Notes: generated by a model not told the origin, from the sequence alone. DNA of 45,982 nucleotides from Thiomonas sp. (GCA_027311065.1 DAICZP010000137.1:1-45982), one strand, 5' to 3'; numbered from the stretch's first letter, positions 1-8,932 are shown. Translations and numbers: made by a program.

Positions 1-629
1 ACGGTGCCGGCAAGACGACGTCGTTCTACATGATCGTCGGTCTTGTCCGCCCCGACGCGGGAGAAATCCACGTCAATGGCAGCGATGTGACCCGCCTGCC
101 GATGTATCTGCGCGCACGCATGGGACTGTCCTATCTGCCGCAGGAGGCATCCATTTTTCGCGGCCTCACGGCAGCGGAGAACATCCGCGCCGTCCTTGAA
201 CTGCAGCACGACGCGCGTGGAAAACCGTTGGCGCGGTCGGCGGTGCAGGCGCGCCTTGAGCAACTCATGCGTGAATTGCACGTCGAGCATCTGGCCGACA
301 GTCCGGCGCCCGCGCTTTCGGGTGGCGAGCGCCGAAGGGTGGAAATCGCGCGTGCGCTGGCGACCGATCCCAGGTTCATTCTTCTCGACGAACCCTTCGC
401 CGGGGTCGATCCAATCGCTGTGATCGAAATCCAGCGCATCGTCCAGTTTCTCAAGGCGCGGGGTATCGGTGTCTTGATCACCGACCATAACGTGCGCGAG
501 GCCCTGGGCATCTGCGATCACGCCTGCATCATCAGCGAGGGCAGCGTGCTCGCCACGGGAACGCCGGCGGATATCGTCGAGAATCCGGCCGTACGCAAGG
601 TCTATCTGGGTGAAGGCTTCCGCCTGTGA
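1..629 (+). CDS. lptB: LPS export ABC transporter ATPase LptB (5' end outside window)
   Basis: Cytoplasmic ATPase of the LptB2FG complex, which extracts lipopolysaccharide from the inner membrane and drives it along the Lpt bridge. The open frame runs in from the left edge: codons from base 3 read [15 protein letters not shown], the Walker A region, so only the first 30-odd residues are missing. The ABC signature [15 protein letters not shown], Walker B with D-loop ([13 protein letters not shown]) and the switch histidine (TDHNV) follow in order. The C-terminus, ending [10 protein letters not shown], is typical of LptB. rpoN follows after 7 bp, the usual proteobacterial neighbour. The ATG at base 30 is internal and not the true start. 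Confidence 0.96.
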   Translation, partial: GAGKTTSFYMIVGLVRPDAGEIHVNGSDVTRLPMYLRARMGLSYLPQEASIFRGLTAAENIRAVLELQHDARGKPLARSAVQARLEQLMRELHVEHLADSPAPALSGGERRRVEIARALATDPRFILLDEPFAGVDPIAVIEIQRIVQFLKARGIGVLITDHNVREALGICDHACIISEGSVLATGTPADIVENPAVRKVYLGEGFRL

Positions 630-636
630 CGGATCG

Positions 637-2193
637 ATGAAGCAATCCCTCAACCTTCGTCTTTCACAGCATCTGGCGCTGACGCCCCAGTTGCAGCAGT
701 AGATTCGGCTGTTGCAGTTGTCGACGCTGGAACTGCACCAGGAAATCGAGCAGATGCTCGAAGCCAATCCCTTCCTGGAGCACGAGGAGGAGGCCGTCGA
801 GCCGGAGACGCTCCCCGCGGCCGACCCGGTTGTCGCTGCCGAATCCGCCGAGGATGGCGTGCCCGAGGCCATCGTCGCCACGGTGCCGGAAGCGTTGGCG
901 CCGGCACCGCCCGTCTCCGACGTTGCGACCGTGGCCGAGCCGGAAGCGCGCACGGACGAAACCGCGGAGCTCAAGCTTGACCAGGACGACTGGTCGACCG
1001 ACAGTGGCGATTGGGACGACGCGCAGGCCGAGAACTGGCAGGGCAGTGGGGGTAGCGCGGAAGGCGACGACGATTTCGATCCGCTCGGGCTTGCGCACGC
1101 AACGGTCGATCTCCGCGCATATCTTCGCGGTCAACTGGCAGGTTTGAGTCTCACCGATACCGAGCGCGTCGTGGCCGATGCCGTCATCGACTCCCTCGAC
1201 GACGATGGCTACCTCGTTGAAGGGCCCGACCAGTTGGCCCAGGAGTTGGCGACCGACGCTTCCGACGACGAGCGTGAGCGGCTGGCCGAGGCGTTACGGA
1301 TCGGGTTGAAGCTGGTTCAGAGCTTTGATCCCGCGGGTGTTGGCGCAACCAGTCTGGCCGAGTGCATGCTTCTGCAGCTCGGTCGTCTGCCACCGTCCAG
1401 TGCGCGGGAGCTTGCCGTGGCAATCTGCGCGCGCGGACATCTCGACCTGCTGTCCAAGCGTGACTGGAAGCGCCTGAGTCGTGCGCTGCAGGCCGACGAG
1501 CCCGCGTTGCGCGAAGCGCAGCAGCTGATTGCGCGCCTGGATCCCCGACCGGGGGCACGTTTCTCCGCCGTGGCTGCTCAAACCGTGATTCCTGACGTCA
1601 TTGCCCAGCGCGTGGGTAACCGTTGGCGCGCGGCGCTCAACCCGGAGGTGTTACCCAAGCTGCGCATCAACGGCCTGTACGCTGACCTGCTAAGGCGCGC
1701 ACGTGATGGTTCCGGCTTGTCGGGGCAGCTCCAGGAGGCGCGCTGGTTCGTGCGCAACGTGCAACAGCGCTTTGAAACCATCGAGCGCGTAGCCCAGGCA
1801 GTGATCGAGCGCCAGCAGAACTTTTTCACCCACGGTGAACTGGGCATGCGCCCCCTGGTTCTGCGCGAAATCGCCGATGAGCTAGGGCTGCACGAATCGA
1901 CCATTTCGCGGGTGACAACGCAAAAGTTCCTGCATACGCCGCACGGCACCTTCGAGCTCAAATACTTTTTTGGTTCCGGTCTGGCCACCGATACCGGCGG
2001 CAACGCCTCGAGTACCGCGGTGCGCGCCCTCATCCGCCAAATGGTCCAGCAGGAAAACACCGCAGCACCACTGTCGGATGGAGAAATCGCGGAGCGACTT
2101 GCAACGCAGGGCATCACGGTCGCCCGGCGTACCGTCGCCAAATACCGCGAGGCCCTGCGCATCCCGCCCGCGCCGCAGCGCAAGAGCGCTTGA
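637..2193 (+). CDS. rpoN: RNA polymerase sigma-54 factor RpoN, interrupted by an in-frame TAG at codon 22
   Basis: Sigma-54 directs core RNA polymerase to -24/-12 promoters and needs AAA+ activators to open them. From the ATG at 637 the frame reads the conserved region I start (LRLSQHLALTPQLQQ), hits TAG at 700-702, then resumes in the same frame with IRLLQLSTLELHQEIEQ. The family has Ser or Ala at this position, so one C-to-A change in a TCG codon explains it. The rest is intact: acidic region II, core-binding domain, HTH, and the RpoN box (ARRTVAKYRE) near the end. Full length would be 518 residues, normal for the family. A TTG at 712 could start a protein lacking the first 25 residues, but it has no convincing ribosome site. 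The lesion could be real, suppressed, or a base-call error. Confidence 0.9.
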
Positions 2194-2232
2194 TTTCCGA
2201 GGCCAGCGCGGCACCTCGGCGCCGCATGGCTG

Positions 2233-2742
2233 TCAAGGGCCTGATCGCGCCCTGATGCGTGCCACCAGTGCCGTGGTCGAGCGGCCTTGAACCAGGGCAA
2301 TTGCCAGGGACCGCCCCCCCCACGAGCGGACGAGGGACGTCTCCTTCAGGCTTTCGATGTCGTAATCACCGCCCTTGACGTAGATGTCCGGGCGCACGCG
2401 TTCGAGCAGTGCCAGCGGTGTGGCGGCATCGAAGAATGTGACGAGGTCCACGCTCTGCATGGCGGCCAGCACCGCGGCGCGGTCATCCTGCGGGTTGAGG
2501 GGGCGGTCGGGGCCCTTGCCAAGAAGGCGCGCCGACGCGTCGGAATTCAAGCCCACCACCAGCGATGCGCCAAGCGCGCGGGCCTGCGCCAAGTAGGTGA
2601 CGTGGCCGCGATGTACGAGATCGAACACACCGTTGGTGAAGACCAGCGGGCGAGGCAGCGCCACCAGAGCTGCGCCCAGATGATCGGGGAGGCAGATCTT
2701 TCCCAGAAAAGCCGGAGCTGCGGGGTTCAAGGTCGAGTCCAT
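2233..2742 (-). CDS. rfaE2: D-glycero-beta-D-manno-heptose 1-phosphate adenylyltransferase (RfaE domain II)
   Basis: Transfers AMP from ATP to heptose 1-phosphate, making the ADP-heptose precursor of the LPS inner core; cytoplasmic. The 169-residue protein is a stand-alone nucleotidyltransferase, matching the C-terminal half of E. coli HldE. It shows the cytidylyltransferase-fold signature TNGVFDLVHRGHVTYL with HxGH at residues 44-47, the loop VVGLNSDAS, and VRPDIYVKGGDYD. The start at 2742 was chosen because the family N-terminus begins there; the frame runs further upstream but without homology. No strong ribosome site is visible. It converges on rpoN and is divergent from the ClC gene. As a minus-strand gene between rpoN and hpf it interrupts a usually continuous cluster. 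Confidence 0.92.
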   Translation of the reverse strand: MDSTLNPAAPAFLGKICLPDHLGAALVALPRPLVFTNGVFDLVHRGHVTYLAQARALGASLVVGLNSDASARLLGKGPDRPLNPQDDRAAVLAAMQSVDLVTFFDAATPLALLERVRPDIYVKGGDYDIESLKETSLVRSWGGRSLAIALVQGRSTTALVARIRARSGP

Positions 2743-2811
2743 GCCGGCATTGTCGCAAAACCGCGCCACGAACCGATACCATTGAGGGCTCCGGTCCATC
2801 GCACTGTCACC

Positions 2812-4155
2812 ATGCAAAACCGTCGTTTCGCTGTCTTGTCCTCCCTGCGCGAGGCTGCCTTCAGCCGTGTCGTGTTCGGTCTGGATCCGATGGTGCCGAT
2901 GCTGCTGATTGCCGCGGTGGTGGGCGTCGTGAGCGCGCTGATGGTCGAGGCCTTTCGCGCGGCGATGTCCGCGCTCATGCACCTCTACACTACGGAGAGT
3001 CATCTGGAGGCGGCGGCGGCGGCGCTGCCGGTGTGGGCGCGCGTGGCAATCCCCACCCTCGCCGCGCTGGGGGGCGGTTGCATCATGTGGGCCGGTCAGC
3101 GCTGGGTCCGGCGACCCCGCGGTCCGGAGTACATGGAAGCGGTGCGGATCGGCGACGGCCGGCTTCCGCTGGTCCCCAATCTGGTGCGCACGGTGGCCTC
3201 GCTGGTGGGGGTCAGCGGCGGCATCACCATCGGACGCGAAGGCACGATGATCCAGTTCGCATCGCTGGTGTCGTCACTGATTGGCAGGTTCTGGCGTGTG
3301 GACGCGGCCCACCAGCGTCTCATTGTGGCGTGCGGCGCCGCCGGCGGGTTCGCCGGCGCCTACCACGCGCCGATCGCTGGTTCCCTGTTCGTCGCGGAGG
3401 TCATCCTCGGGGGCTTGCAGTTGCGCGAAATCGCGGCGGTGCTGGTCTCGGCGGTGGTGGGGGAACTCACCACCCAGAGCCTGTTCGCGAGCGGGCCCCT
3501 GTACCTGGCGCATGCGGTGCCGGCGGTCACGTTCATCGACCTGATCGATGCCAGTCTGCTGGGCCTGCTCGCAGGGATCCTGGGGCCCATGTTTCTGTGG
3601 CTGCTCGACACCTCGCGGCGCCGCTATCAGGCTCTGGTCGGTCCGCTGCCACTCCGCATGGGGCTCGCCGGGCTGTTCATCGGACTGCTGGCGCTAGCTT
3701 CGCCAACGGTCTGGGGCAACGGCTACAGTCTTGTGCAGTCGATGCTGCTGGGGCATTGGACCCTGGCCGCGATCGCGCTGGTGTGCGTGCTGCGCCTGAT
3801 CGCGGTCGCTGCAGCCAGTGCGGCGGGAATTCCTGGCGGCGTACTTACGCCCACGCTGGCGCTGGGTGGTGCCATGGGTCTGATCGTGTCGCAGCTCGCT
3901 CTGGTGCCGCAGGCCAGCCACTCGCAGGCACTCTGGATCCTGGTTGGCATGGGCAGCCTGCTGGCCGCAACCACCCATGCCCCGGCCATGTCGGCGATCA
4001 TGGTGTTCGAAATCACCCGGAATTACAACGTCGTCATGGCCGCGATGCCGGCATGCGTGATCGCCTCGGTCGTGGGAAGCCTGATCAGGCATCGCTCGGT
4101 TTATTTCGAGGCGCTGGGGATGCGCGACGACGAGCCGCGGGAAGCACCTGCCTGA
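2812..4155 (+). CDS. ClC-family chloride channel or H+/Cl- antiporter (ClcB-like)
   Basis: Inner-membrane ClC protein of 447 residues with many hydrophobic helices and no C-terminal CBS domains. The anion-pathway segment reads VSGGITIGREGTMIQF (about residues 134-149). The gating glutamate E143 is present, but the usual proline after GREG is threonine. The second selectivity segment reads AAGIPGGVLTPTLALGGAMG. ClC proteins move chloride or nitrate, often coupled to protons, and help in acid resistance; ClC-F members export fluoride and also carry a GREGT-type motif, but other fluoride-type features were not recognised. The start at 2812 is the first ATG that excludes antisense sequence of rfaE2; the 69-bp gap to rfaE2 must hold both promoters. 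Confidence 0.9.
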   Translation: MQNRRFAVLSSLREAAFSRVVFGLDPMVPMLLIAAVVGVVSALMVEAFRAAMSALMHLYTTESHLEAAAAALPVWARVAIPTLAALGGGCIMWAGQRWVRRPRGPEYMEAVRIGDGRLPLVPNLVRTVASLVGVSGGITIGREGTMIQFASLVSSLIGRFWRVDAAHQRLIVACGAAGGFAGAYHAPIAGSLFVAEVILGGLQLREIAAVLVSAVVGELTTQSLFASGPLYLAHAVPAVTFIDLIDASLLGLLAGILGPMFLWLLDTSRRRYQALVGPLPLRMGLAGLFIGLLALASPTVWGNGYSLVQSMLLGHWTLAAIALVCVLRLIAVAAASAAGIPGGVLTPTLALGGAMGLIVSQLALVPQASHSQALWILVGMGSLLAATTHAPAMSAIMVFEITRNYNVVMAAMPACVIASVVGSLIRHRSVYFEALGMRDDEPREAPA

Positions 4156-4198
4156 CGGGCGCCGGGATGCGCCATCACGCTGTCACGACGGCGGTTGA

Positions 4199-5398
4199 TC
4201 AATCGGTACCCAGGTGCGAATCGACGAATCGCGCGATGTGGTCGGCGCGTGCGTACGCATCGTGCAGACCCAGATCGACCAGCGCCCGTGCGAACGTCGG
4301 CTCGAACAGCAAGTAGCTCGCCAGTGCCGCGCCCGCCTGCTCGGAAGCGCCGAGGGCGCCGAGCAGGCGCCTGATGCTTCCGGGCATGCGTTGCCAATGC
4401 CGCGCGGCCAGTTCGTTGATCGATGCCGACGGCGTGACGAGCAGGACCGGGAATTCCCGCAGCGGGTGACTGGCGCGCGTTGCGGGTGGCAGGTTGCGCA
4501 CCCCGGCATTGATGTGCTGCGCGAGTTGTACATCGGCGGCGAGGGTGTCGAAAAACACTGTGGACAGGACGTGTCCTGCAATCTGGGCAATGGATGGGTA
4601 ATCGGCACCGCCAGACGCCATCCACGCCGCCGCGCCATGGGGTTCGCCGACACCGATGGCCAGCGCGCAGCGCGCACCGAGATGGATCGCTGGCGCCAGT
4701 GGCGCGAGTTGGCGCATGGCACCGTCTCCGCAGAACTCATTGTGTCCGTCGACGCGCAGACGCACCGCTGGAAACACGAATGGCAACGCGCTGCTTGCCA
4801 GCAGGTGCTCGAACCCGATAGGCTGGCGCACGCCGCAGATTCGGGGGCGGCGCCAGGGGCGCAAATTGGCCACGCCCTGAAAAAACGTGAGATGCCTCCC
4901 CGAGTTGTAGCTCGACGCCGTGACGGCGAGCGCGTGCAGATGGCCGTTGCGCACGGCGCTTTCGATGCGTCCGAGGGCGAGGTGGTTCCGTAAAGTCTGT
5001 GCCAGTGGAGTGTTGTCCAACAGCGAACGTGGCCGTTGCCGTACGGCCCAGCCCGACACCATCAAGGCCAACCAGCGCAGACCGGCGCGCGCCAGTCCGG
5101 TCGCGCGCGTATCGAACACGTCTTGCGCCCGCAGCTGCAGCCACAGCGCAGGCAGTTGCTCGAGCGTGATCCGCCAATCCTCCGCTCCGCAGGCGTAGAA
5201 GGTCGCGTTCATCGCCCCCGCCGAGGTTCCGCAAATAACGGGAAACGGATTACGTGCTTCTGGCCAGCCGGCGCGCTGCACGATGTCGGCCACCCCGGCG
5301 AGAACCCCGGCCTGGTACGCGGTGCGCGCACCTCCACCCTGCAGCACCACCGCAGCGCCTGCGGTGCGCGGCTCCGGCACGTCTGAACAACTGGCCAT
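4199..5398 (-). CDS. Patatin-like phospholipase family protein
   Basis: A 399-residue patatin-fold serine acyl hydrolase, probably acting on phospholipid or lysophospholipid; localisation cannot be settled and no signal peptide is seen. The oxyanion loop GGGAR lies at residues 21-25, the nucleophile elbow GTSAG at 57-61 (Ser59), and the catalytic aspartate in the DG pair at 225-226 (CGDGAM). The start at 5398 is preceded on the minus strand by GGAGG about 10 bases upstream, which favours it over an in-frame ATG 42 bases further out. It is one of three genes between rpoN and hpf. It could act as a lipase in membrane remodelling or as a secreted effector; nothing nearby points to secretion. Confidence 0.9.
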   Translation of the reverse strand: MASCSDVPEPRTAGAAVVLQGGGARTAYQAGVLAGVADIVQRAGWPEARNPFPVICGTSAGAMNATFYACGAEDWRITLEQLPALWLQLRAQDVFDTRATGLARAGLRWLALMVSGWAVRQRPRSLLDNTPLAQTLRNHLALGRIESAVRNGHLHALAVTASSYNSGRHLTFFQGVANLRPWRRPRICGVRQPIGFEHLLASSALPFVFPAVRLRVDGHNEFCGDGAMRQLAPLAPAIHLGARCALAIGVGEPHGAAAWMASGGADYPSIAQIAGHVLSTVFFDTLAADVQLAQHINAGVRNLPPATRASHPLREFPVLLVTPSASINELAARHWQRMPGSIRRLLGALGASEQAGAALASYLLFEPTFARALVDLGLHDAYARADHIARFVDSHLGTD

Positions 5399-5796
5399 GT
5401 TGCAACGTCCTCCAGCACGCATCATGCTCCCGTGCTGCATTCAGCTCAATGCGGATGTGTTTCTGCACCAGCAGATGGCATGGCGCATGACGGTCACATC
5501 CGGATCCGGCCAAGCAGCCACGTCTGCTGCGCGTGTCCAAAATTTTCAGTTGCATGCAGTACGCCGCACGTTCCGAGTTATTGCATGCAGAAATTACGAT
5601 TGCGCCTCAATTTTCATACGATTGTTCATGCACCTCCGCGCCGCTGCATGCGCACATGCTTGCTTTTGAAGCATGGCGGGCGCACACTGGAAACGTCGTC
5701 CGGACAGGGGTCGGGCGACTGGCGCCGAGGCGACCCAGCGGCGCGCTCGGTGGCCATGGACCCATTTTGAACGCCCATTCTGAACCAGGAGGGAGC
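5399..5796. promoter_or_regulatory. 398-bp intergenic region between the patatin gene and hpf with TGCATGCA boxes
   Basis: Divergent intergenic region with no convincing gene. It holds two exact TGCATGCA palindromes (5551-5558 and 5582-5589, starts 31 bp apart), both inside TTGCATGCAG, and a third near copy TGCATGCG at 5645-5652, 63 bp from the second. The stretch around them (about 5540-5625) is richer in A/T than its surroundings. It ends in a strong ribosome site (AGGAGG, 5787-5792) for hpf. A regulatory role for the boxes is inferred from spacing only. Confidence 0.45.
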
Positions 5797-6132
5797 ATGA
5801 ATCTGACCATCAGCGGCCACCACATCGACGTCACTCCGGCGCTGCGCGGCTATGTCGAATCCAAGCTGGACCGCGTCGTGAGGCATTTCGATCAGCTGAT
5901 CAGCGTCAATGTCCTGCTTTCAGTCGAGAAGCAAAAGGAGAAAGAGCGACGGCAGAAAGCTGAATGCACCTTGCAGCTGAAGGGCAAAAGCATTTTCGCC
6001 GAGTGCCAGGACCATGATTTGTACGCCGCCATCGACGAACTCGTCGACAAGGTCGACAGGCAGGTCGTCGAGCACAAGAACCGTACGCGTTCCCACCAGG
6101 CGGTCCCAGGCAAGCATATGGATCTGGCGTGA
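5797..6132 (+). CDS. hpf: Ribosome hibernation-promoting factor HPF (sigma-54 modulation protein)
   Basis: A 111-residue short-type HPF/RaiA protein that binds the 30S decoding centre in stationary phase and favours inactive ribosome dimers. It begins [20 protein letters not shown] and keeps the conserved basic core around [17 protein letters not shown] and the [17 protein letters not shown] helix. Its length matches the short form, so it lacks the extra C-terminal domain of long HPF. The start at 5797 has AGGAGG five bases upstream. In relatives it sits directly behind rpoN; here 3.6 kb separates them, so it must be transcribed from its own promoter in the preceding region. Confidence 0.96.
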   Translation: MNLTISGHHIDVTPALRGYVESKLDRVVRHFDQLISVNVLLSVEKQKEKERRQKAECTLQLKGKSIFAECQDHDLYAAIDELVDKVDRQVVEHKNRTRSHQAVPGKHMDLA

Positions 6133-6155
6133 ATCGGTCGTGAGTCTGGGGTGTC

Positions 6156-6173
6156 CGGGGGCGTAGGCCCCCG
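6156..6173 (+). other. Short GC hairpin between hpf and ptsN
   Basis: A perfect 7-bp stem CGGGGGC / GCCCCCG with a GTAG loop, 24 bases after the hpf stop. No run of T follows, so it is unlikely to be an intrinsic terminator on its own. It may stabilise the hpf mRNA end or take part in Rho-dependent termination. An 11-bp direct repeat ATTCCACGTCC (6178-6188 and 6247-6257) brackets the rest of the gap up to ptsN. Confidence 0.4.
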
Positions 6174-6202
6174 TTGCATTCCACGTCCCCCGCACGGTGG
6201 GG

Positions 6203-6231
6203 TTGACCACGTGCCCACGCATGCCGATACA
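6203..6231 (+). promoter_or_regulatory. Possible sigma-70 promoter upstream of ptsN
   Basis: TTGACC (6203-6208), a 17-bp spacer and GATACA (6226-6231). The -35 box matches well and the -10 box poorly. It lies 32 bp before the ptsN ATG, between the two copies of an 11-bp repeat. Weak candidate based on consensus and spacing only. Confidence 0.3.
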
Positions 6232-6263
6232 CTTGAAGCCTTCGTGATTCCACGTCCAACGCC

Positions 6264-6734
6264 ATGAATCAATTGGCTCAGATCCTGCCGCTGGCCCACG
6301 TGCGTGTGGACGTCGAGGCGAGTAGCAAGAAGCGCGCTTTCGAATCCGCCGGCTTGTTGTTCGAGAACCATCTCGGCCTGGCCCGCGCCGTTGTCACCGA
6401 CAACCTGTTCGCGCGCGAGCGCCTCGGATCCACCGGCCTTGGCCAAGGCGTCGCGGTTCCGCACGGGCGCATCAAGGGCTTGAAGCAACCCAGTGCCGCG
6501 CTGCTGCGCCTGGCCACCCCCGTGCCGTTCGAGGCGCCCGACAATCAGCCCGTGCAGTTGCTTGTATTCCTGCTTGTGCCCGAGTCGGCCTCGGGCAAGC
6601 ATCTCGAAATTCTGTCCACGGTCGCGGAAATGCTGTCAGACGACGTCTTCCGCCAGCGGCTGCTCGACGCGGCCGACGCCGCCGCCATGCACCGTCTGGT
6701 CCAGGACTGGGCGCCGATGCAGCACGCGGCATGA
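6264..6734 (+). CDS. ptsN: Nitrogen PTS enzyme IIA (EIIA-Ntr)
   Basis: Phosphoryl acceptor at the end of the nitrogen-related phosphotransferase chain (PtsP-NPr-EIIA-Ntr). It regulates potassium transport, carbon-nitrogen balance and other targets by protein contact rather than by moving sugar. The 156-residue protein has the mannitol/fructose IIA fold; the phosphorylated histidine is His67 in GVAVPHGRI. The segment PVQLLVFLLVPESASGKHLEILSTVAEML is family-typical. The ATG at 6264 begins the conserved MNQLAQILP. hprK follows after 48 bp, so the two are likely cotranscribed. Confidence 0.96.
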   Translation: MNQLAQILPLAHVRVDVEASSKKRAFESAGLLFENHLGLARAVVTDNLFARERLGSTGLGQGVAVPHGRIKGLKQPSAALLRLATPVPFEAPDNQPVQLLVFLLVPESASGKHLEILSTVAEMLSDDVFRQRLLDAADAAAMHRLVQDWAPMQHAA

Positions 6735-6782
6735 TCCGGTCTCGGGCCTTGAACCACCAGCCGGACTCGCAGGCCTGACGCC

Positions 6783-7739
6783 TTGAAAGCCGCAACCCTA
6801 TCCGCTGATGCCCTGTTCGAAGCCAACGCCGCGTTGTTGAAGTGGCGTTGGGTGGCCGGACAGAGCAACCCGGAACGACGGTTCGATGACGCCGCAGTGG
6901 AGGGCGCCAGTTCGGGTGCCGATCTGGTGGGTTACCTGAACTACATCCATCCCTACCGGGTCCAGATCCTCGGCTGGCGTGAGGTGCACTATCTTGCCCA
7001 CGCCGACGAGTCCGACCGCGGGCGTCGCATCCGCCGCGTGGTCGGACTGGAGCCTCCTGCACTGGTCATCGCCGACAACCAGGAGCCACCGGAACAACTG
7101 GTGGAGGCGAGTGACGCAGCGGGTATTCCGCTGTTTGTGACCGGCGAGCCGGCGGCTTTCGTGATCGACGTGCTGCGTGCGCACACGTCGCGCCTGTTCG
7201 CCAACCGCACGACTCTGCATGGCGTTTTCATGGATATTCTCGGTCTCGGGGTGCTCATCACCGGTGAGTCCGGCCTGGGCAAGAGCGAGCTCGGCCTCGA
7301 ATTGATCTCGCGCGGGCACGGCCTGGTGGCCGATGACTGCGTTGAGCTTTTGCGGGTTTCCCAGAGCTCGATCGAGGGACATTGCCCGGCGCTGCTCCAG
7401 AACTTGCTGGAGGTGCGCGGTATAGGAATTCTCGACATCAAGACGATCTTCGGCGAAACGGCGGTGCGCAGGAAGCTGCGGCTGCGTTTGATCGTGCACC
7501 TGGTGCGTCGTGACACCACCGACCAGGATTTCGAGCGCCTGCCCACCGGTAACGTGCGTCAGGACGTGCTGGGCGTCGCCATTCGCAAGGTGCTGATTCC
7601 GGTCGAGGCGGGACGCAACCTTGCCGTTCTGGTGGAGGCGGCGGTACGCAACACGATTCTCCAACTGCGGGGTATCGATACCTTCAAGGAATTCCAGGAC
7701 CGTCAGCGTCTCGCGATGCTTGAAGGCGGTGACGACTGA
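6783..7739 (+). CDS. hprK: HPr kinase/phosphorylase
   Basis: Cytoplasmic enzyme that phosphorylates a serine of HPr with ATP and reverses the reaction with phosphate, gating the PTS. The 318-residue protein has the N-terminal domain followed by the kinase domain with Walker [10 protein letters not shown] (161-169, Lys167). The family signature region lies around [18 protein letters not shown]. The only usable start is TTG at 6783: the frame meets a TGA at 6750 with no ATG or GTG between. In proteobacteria HprK travels with ptsN and an EIIA-Man/HPr set; the latter is not in this window. The TTG start may keep expression low. Confidence 0.95.
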   Translation: MKAATLSADALFEANAALLKWRWVAGQSNPERRFDDAAVEGASSGADLVGYLNYIHPYRVQILGWREVHYLAHADESDRGRRIRRVVGLEPPALVIADNQEPPEQLVEASDAAGIPLFVTGEPAAFVIDVLRAHTSRLFANRTTLHGVFMDILGLGVLITGESGLGKSELGLELISRGHGLVADDCVELLRVSQSSIEGHCPALLQNLLEVRGIGILDIKTIFGETAVRRKLRLRLIVHLVRRDTTDQDFERLPTGNVRQDVLGVAIRKVLIPVEAGRNLAVLVEAAVRNTILQLRGIDTFKEFQDRQRLAMLEGGDD

Positions 7740-7782
7740 GGCGGAGTCGGGGCTCGCGTGTTCCCCACCCCGCGCGCTCGCC

Positions 7783-8223
7783 TCAGCGCGCAGGCCGGTG
7801 CGGGCAGTCGGTGCGGGCGCAGGCGGCGTACAGCGCCAGTGAGTGTTCGCGCAGCACGAATCCTCGGTCGGCCGCAATCCTGTGCTGGCGGCGCTCGATT
7901 TCGGCGTCGACGAATTCTTCGACGCGGCCGCAGTCGACGCACAGCAGGTGATCGTGGTGCTTGCCCTCATTGATTTCGAACAGCGCTTTTCCGGCCTCGA
8001 AATGCGTGCGTGACAGGATGCCCGCCTGCTCGAACTGGGTCAGGACGCGATACACGGTGGCGAGCCCGATGTCCCCGGTTTGCTGGTTGAGCAATTCCCG
8101 GTAGACGTCCTCGGCGGTCATGTGGCGCAGGGTGCTCCGTTGAAAGATCTCCAGGATCTTCAGACGGGGCTGCGTGACCTTGAGTCCGGTGTTTCGCAGA
8201 TCCTGTGCGTTCGTGACCGACAT
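7783..8223 (-). CDS. fur: Ferric uptake regulator Fur
   Basis: Fe(II)-dependent repressor of iron acquisition genes. The 146-residue protein has the winged helix (LKVTQPRLKILEIF to GLATVYRVLTQFEQAG) and the dimerisation/metal domain with HHDHLLCVDCG (89-99; Cys95, Cys98) and a second C-x4-C pair (Cys135, Cys140), the structural zinc pattern. The start at 8223 begins MSVTNAQDLRN, the normal family length; an in-frame ATG ten codons upstream exists. It is divergent from bamE across 69 bp, an arrangement conserved in betaproteobacteria. No clear Fur box was found in that gap. Confidence 0.96.
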   Translation of the reverse strand: MSVTNAQDLRNTGLKVTQPRLKILEIFQRSTLRHMTAEDVYRELLNQQTGDIGLATVYRVLTQFEQAGILSRTHFEAGKALFEINEGKHHDHLLCVDCGRVEEFVDAEIERRQHRIAADRGFVLREHSLALYAACARTDCPHRPAR

Positions 8224-8292
8224 GGGCGATGGGGTGTTTAGAATGCCAATCATAGTTCAGCCCTGCGGTGGCGCACACACGCCCGAACCCTG

Positions 8293-8883
8293 ATGCCATT
8301 CCAGCTCTCCCGCCTTGCGCGCAACGTCCTCCTGCTGGCGCTGCCGGCCCTGTTGCTGGGGGCGTGCGGCAGCATCACCCAGCAACACGATCTCACCACG
8401 ACGTTCAAGCCGTACCGTATCGACGTCGTCCAGGGAAATTTCGTTTCCCGGGAAATGGCGGCCCAGCTCAAACCGGGCATGACGCAGGCCGAGGTTCGCG
8501 ACATTCTTGGCACGCCATTGCTCCAGGATCTTTTCCACGCCGATCGCTGGGACTACGTATTCAGTCTGCGCCGGGGTTACGGGGCGCCGCTGGTGCGCCG
8601 CTTCTCGGTGTTTTTCGACAAGGATGGGCACATGCTGCGCACCCAGGGTGATCCGTTACCGTCGGAGAACGCGTTCGTCGCCCAGATCGAATCAATGCAC
8701 GCGAACGGTGCGAAGCCGCGCAGCTTGAGCTCGGCGCAACTCCAGGTCGAAATCGCCGCGGCAGAGAAGAAGATCGCGGCCAGTCCCGCCGCTTCGAGTC
8801 CCGCGGGTCCCCTCACCGTCGTGGCTCCGGCCAGTGAGATCCAGAGCCTCCAAGCCCTGACCAGTCCGGACACCACGCCTTGA
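8293..8883 (+). CDS. bamE: Outer membrane assembly lipoprotein BamE (SmpA/OmlA)
   Basis: Small lipoprotein of the BAM complex that inserts beta-barrel proteins into the outer membrane. The signal peptide ends in the lipobox LLGAC (Cys25), followed by the SmpA/OmlA domain (about 45-120) with the typical [21 protein letters not shown] and DRWDYVF. At 196 residues it is longer than E. coli BamE; the extra C-terminal part (about 130-196) is Ala/Ser/Pro-rich and looks like a flexible tail. It starts at an ATG shortly after the fur promoter region and dapB follows about 50 bp downstream. Confidence 0.94.
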   Translation: MPFQLSRLARNVLLLALPALLLGACGSITQQHDLTTTFKPYRIDVVQGNFVSREMAAQLKPGMTQAEVRDILGTPLLQDLFHADRWDYVFSLRRGYGAPLVRRFSVFFDKDGHMLRTQGDPLPSENAFVAQIESMHANGAKPRSLSSAQLQVEIAAAEKKIAASPAASSPAGPLTVVAPASEIQSLQALTSPDTTP

Positions 8884-8932
8884 CCTCGACGCGCCCAGGG
8901 TGTCCGTCCGCATGCCACGCCAATCTTCGTCG

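Noticed and set aside
2287-2811. N-terminal extension of the ClC protein (open frame from 2287)
   Set aside because: This part is antisense to rfaE2 and has no ClC homology; the real start is the ATG at 2812.
6156-6173. Intrinsic terminator after hpf
   Set aside because: The stem is good but no T run follows on the plus strand.
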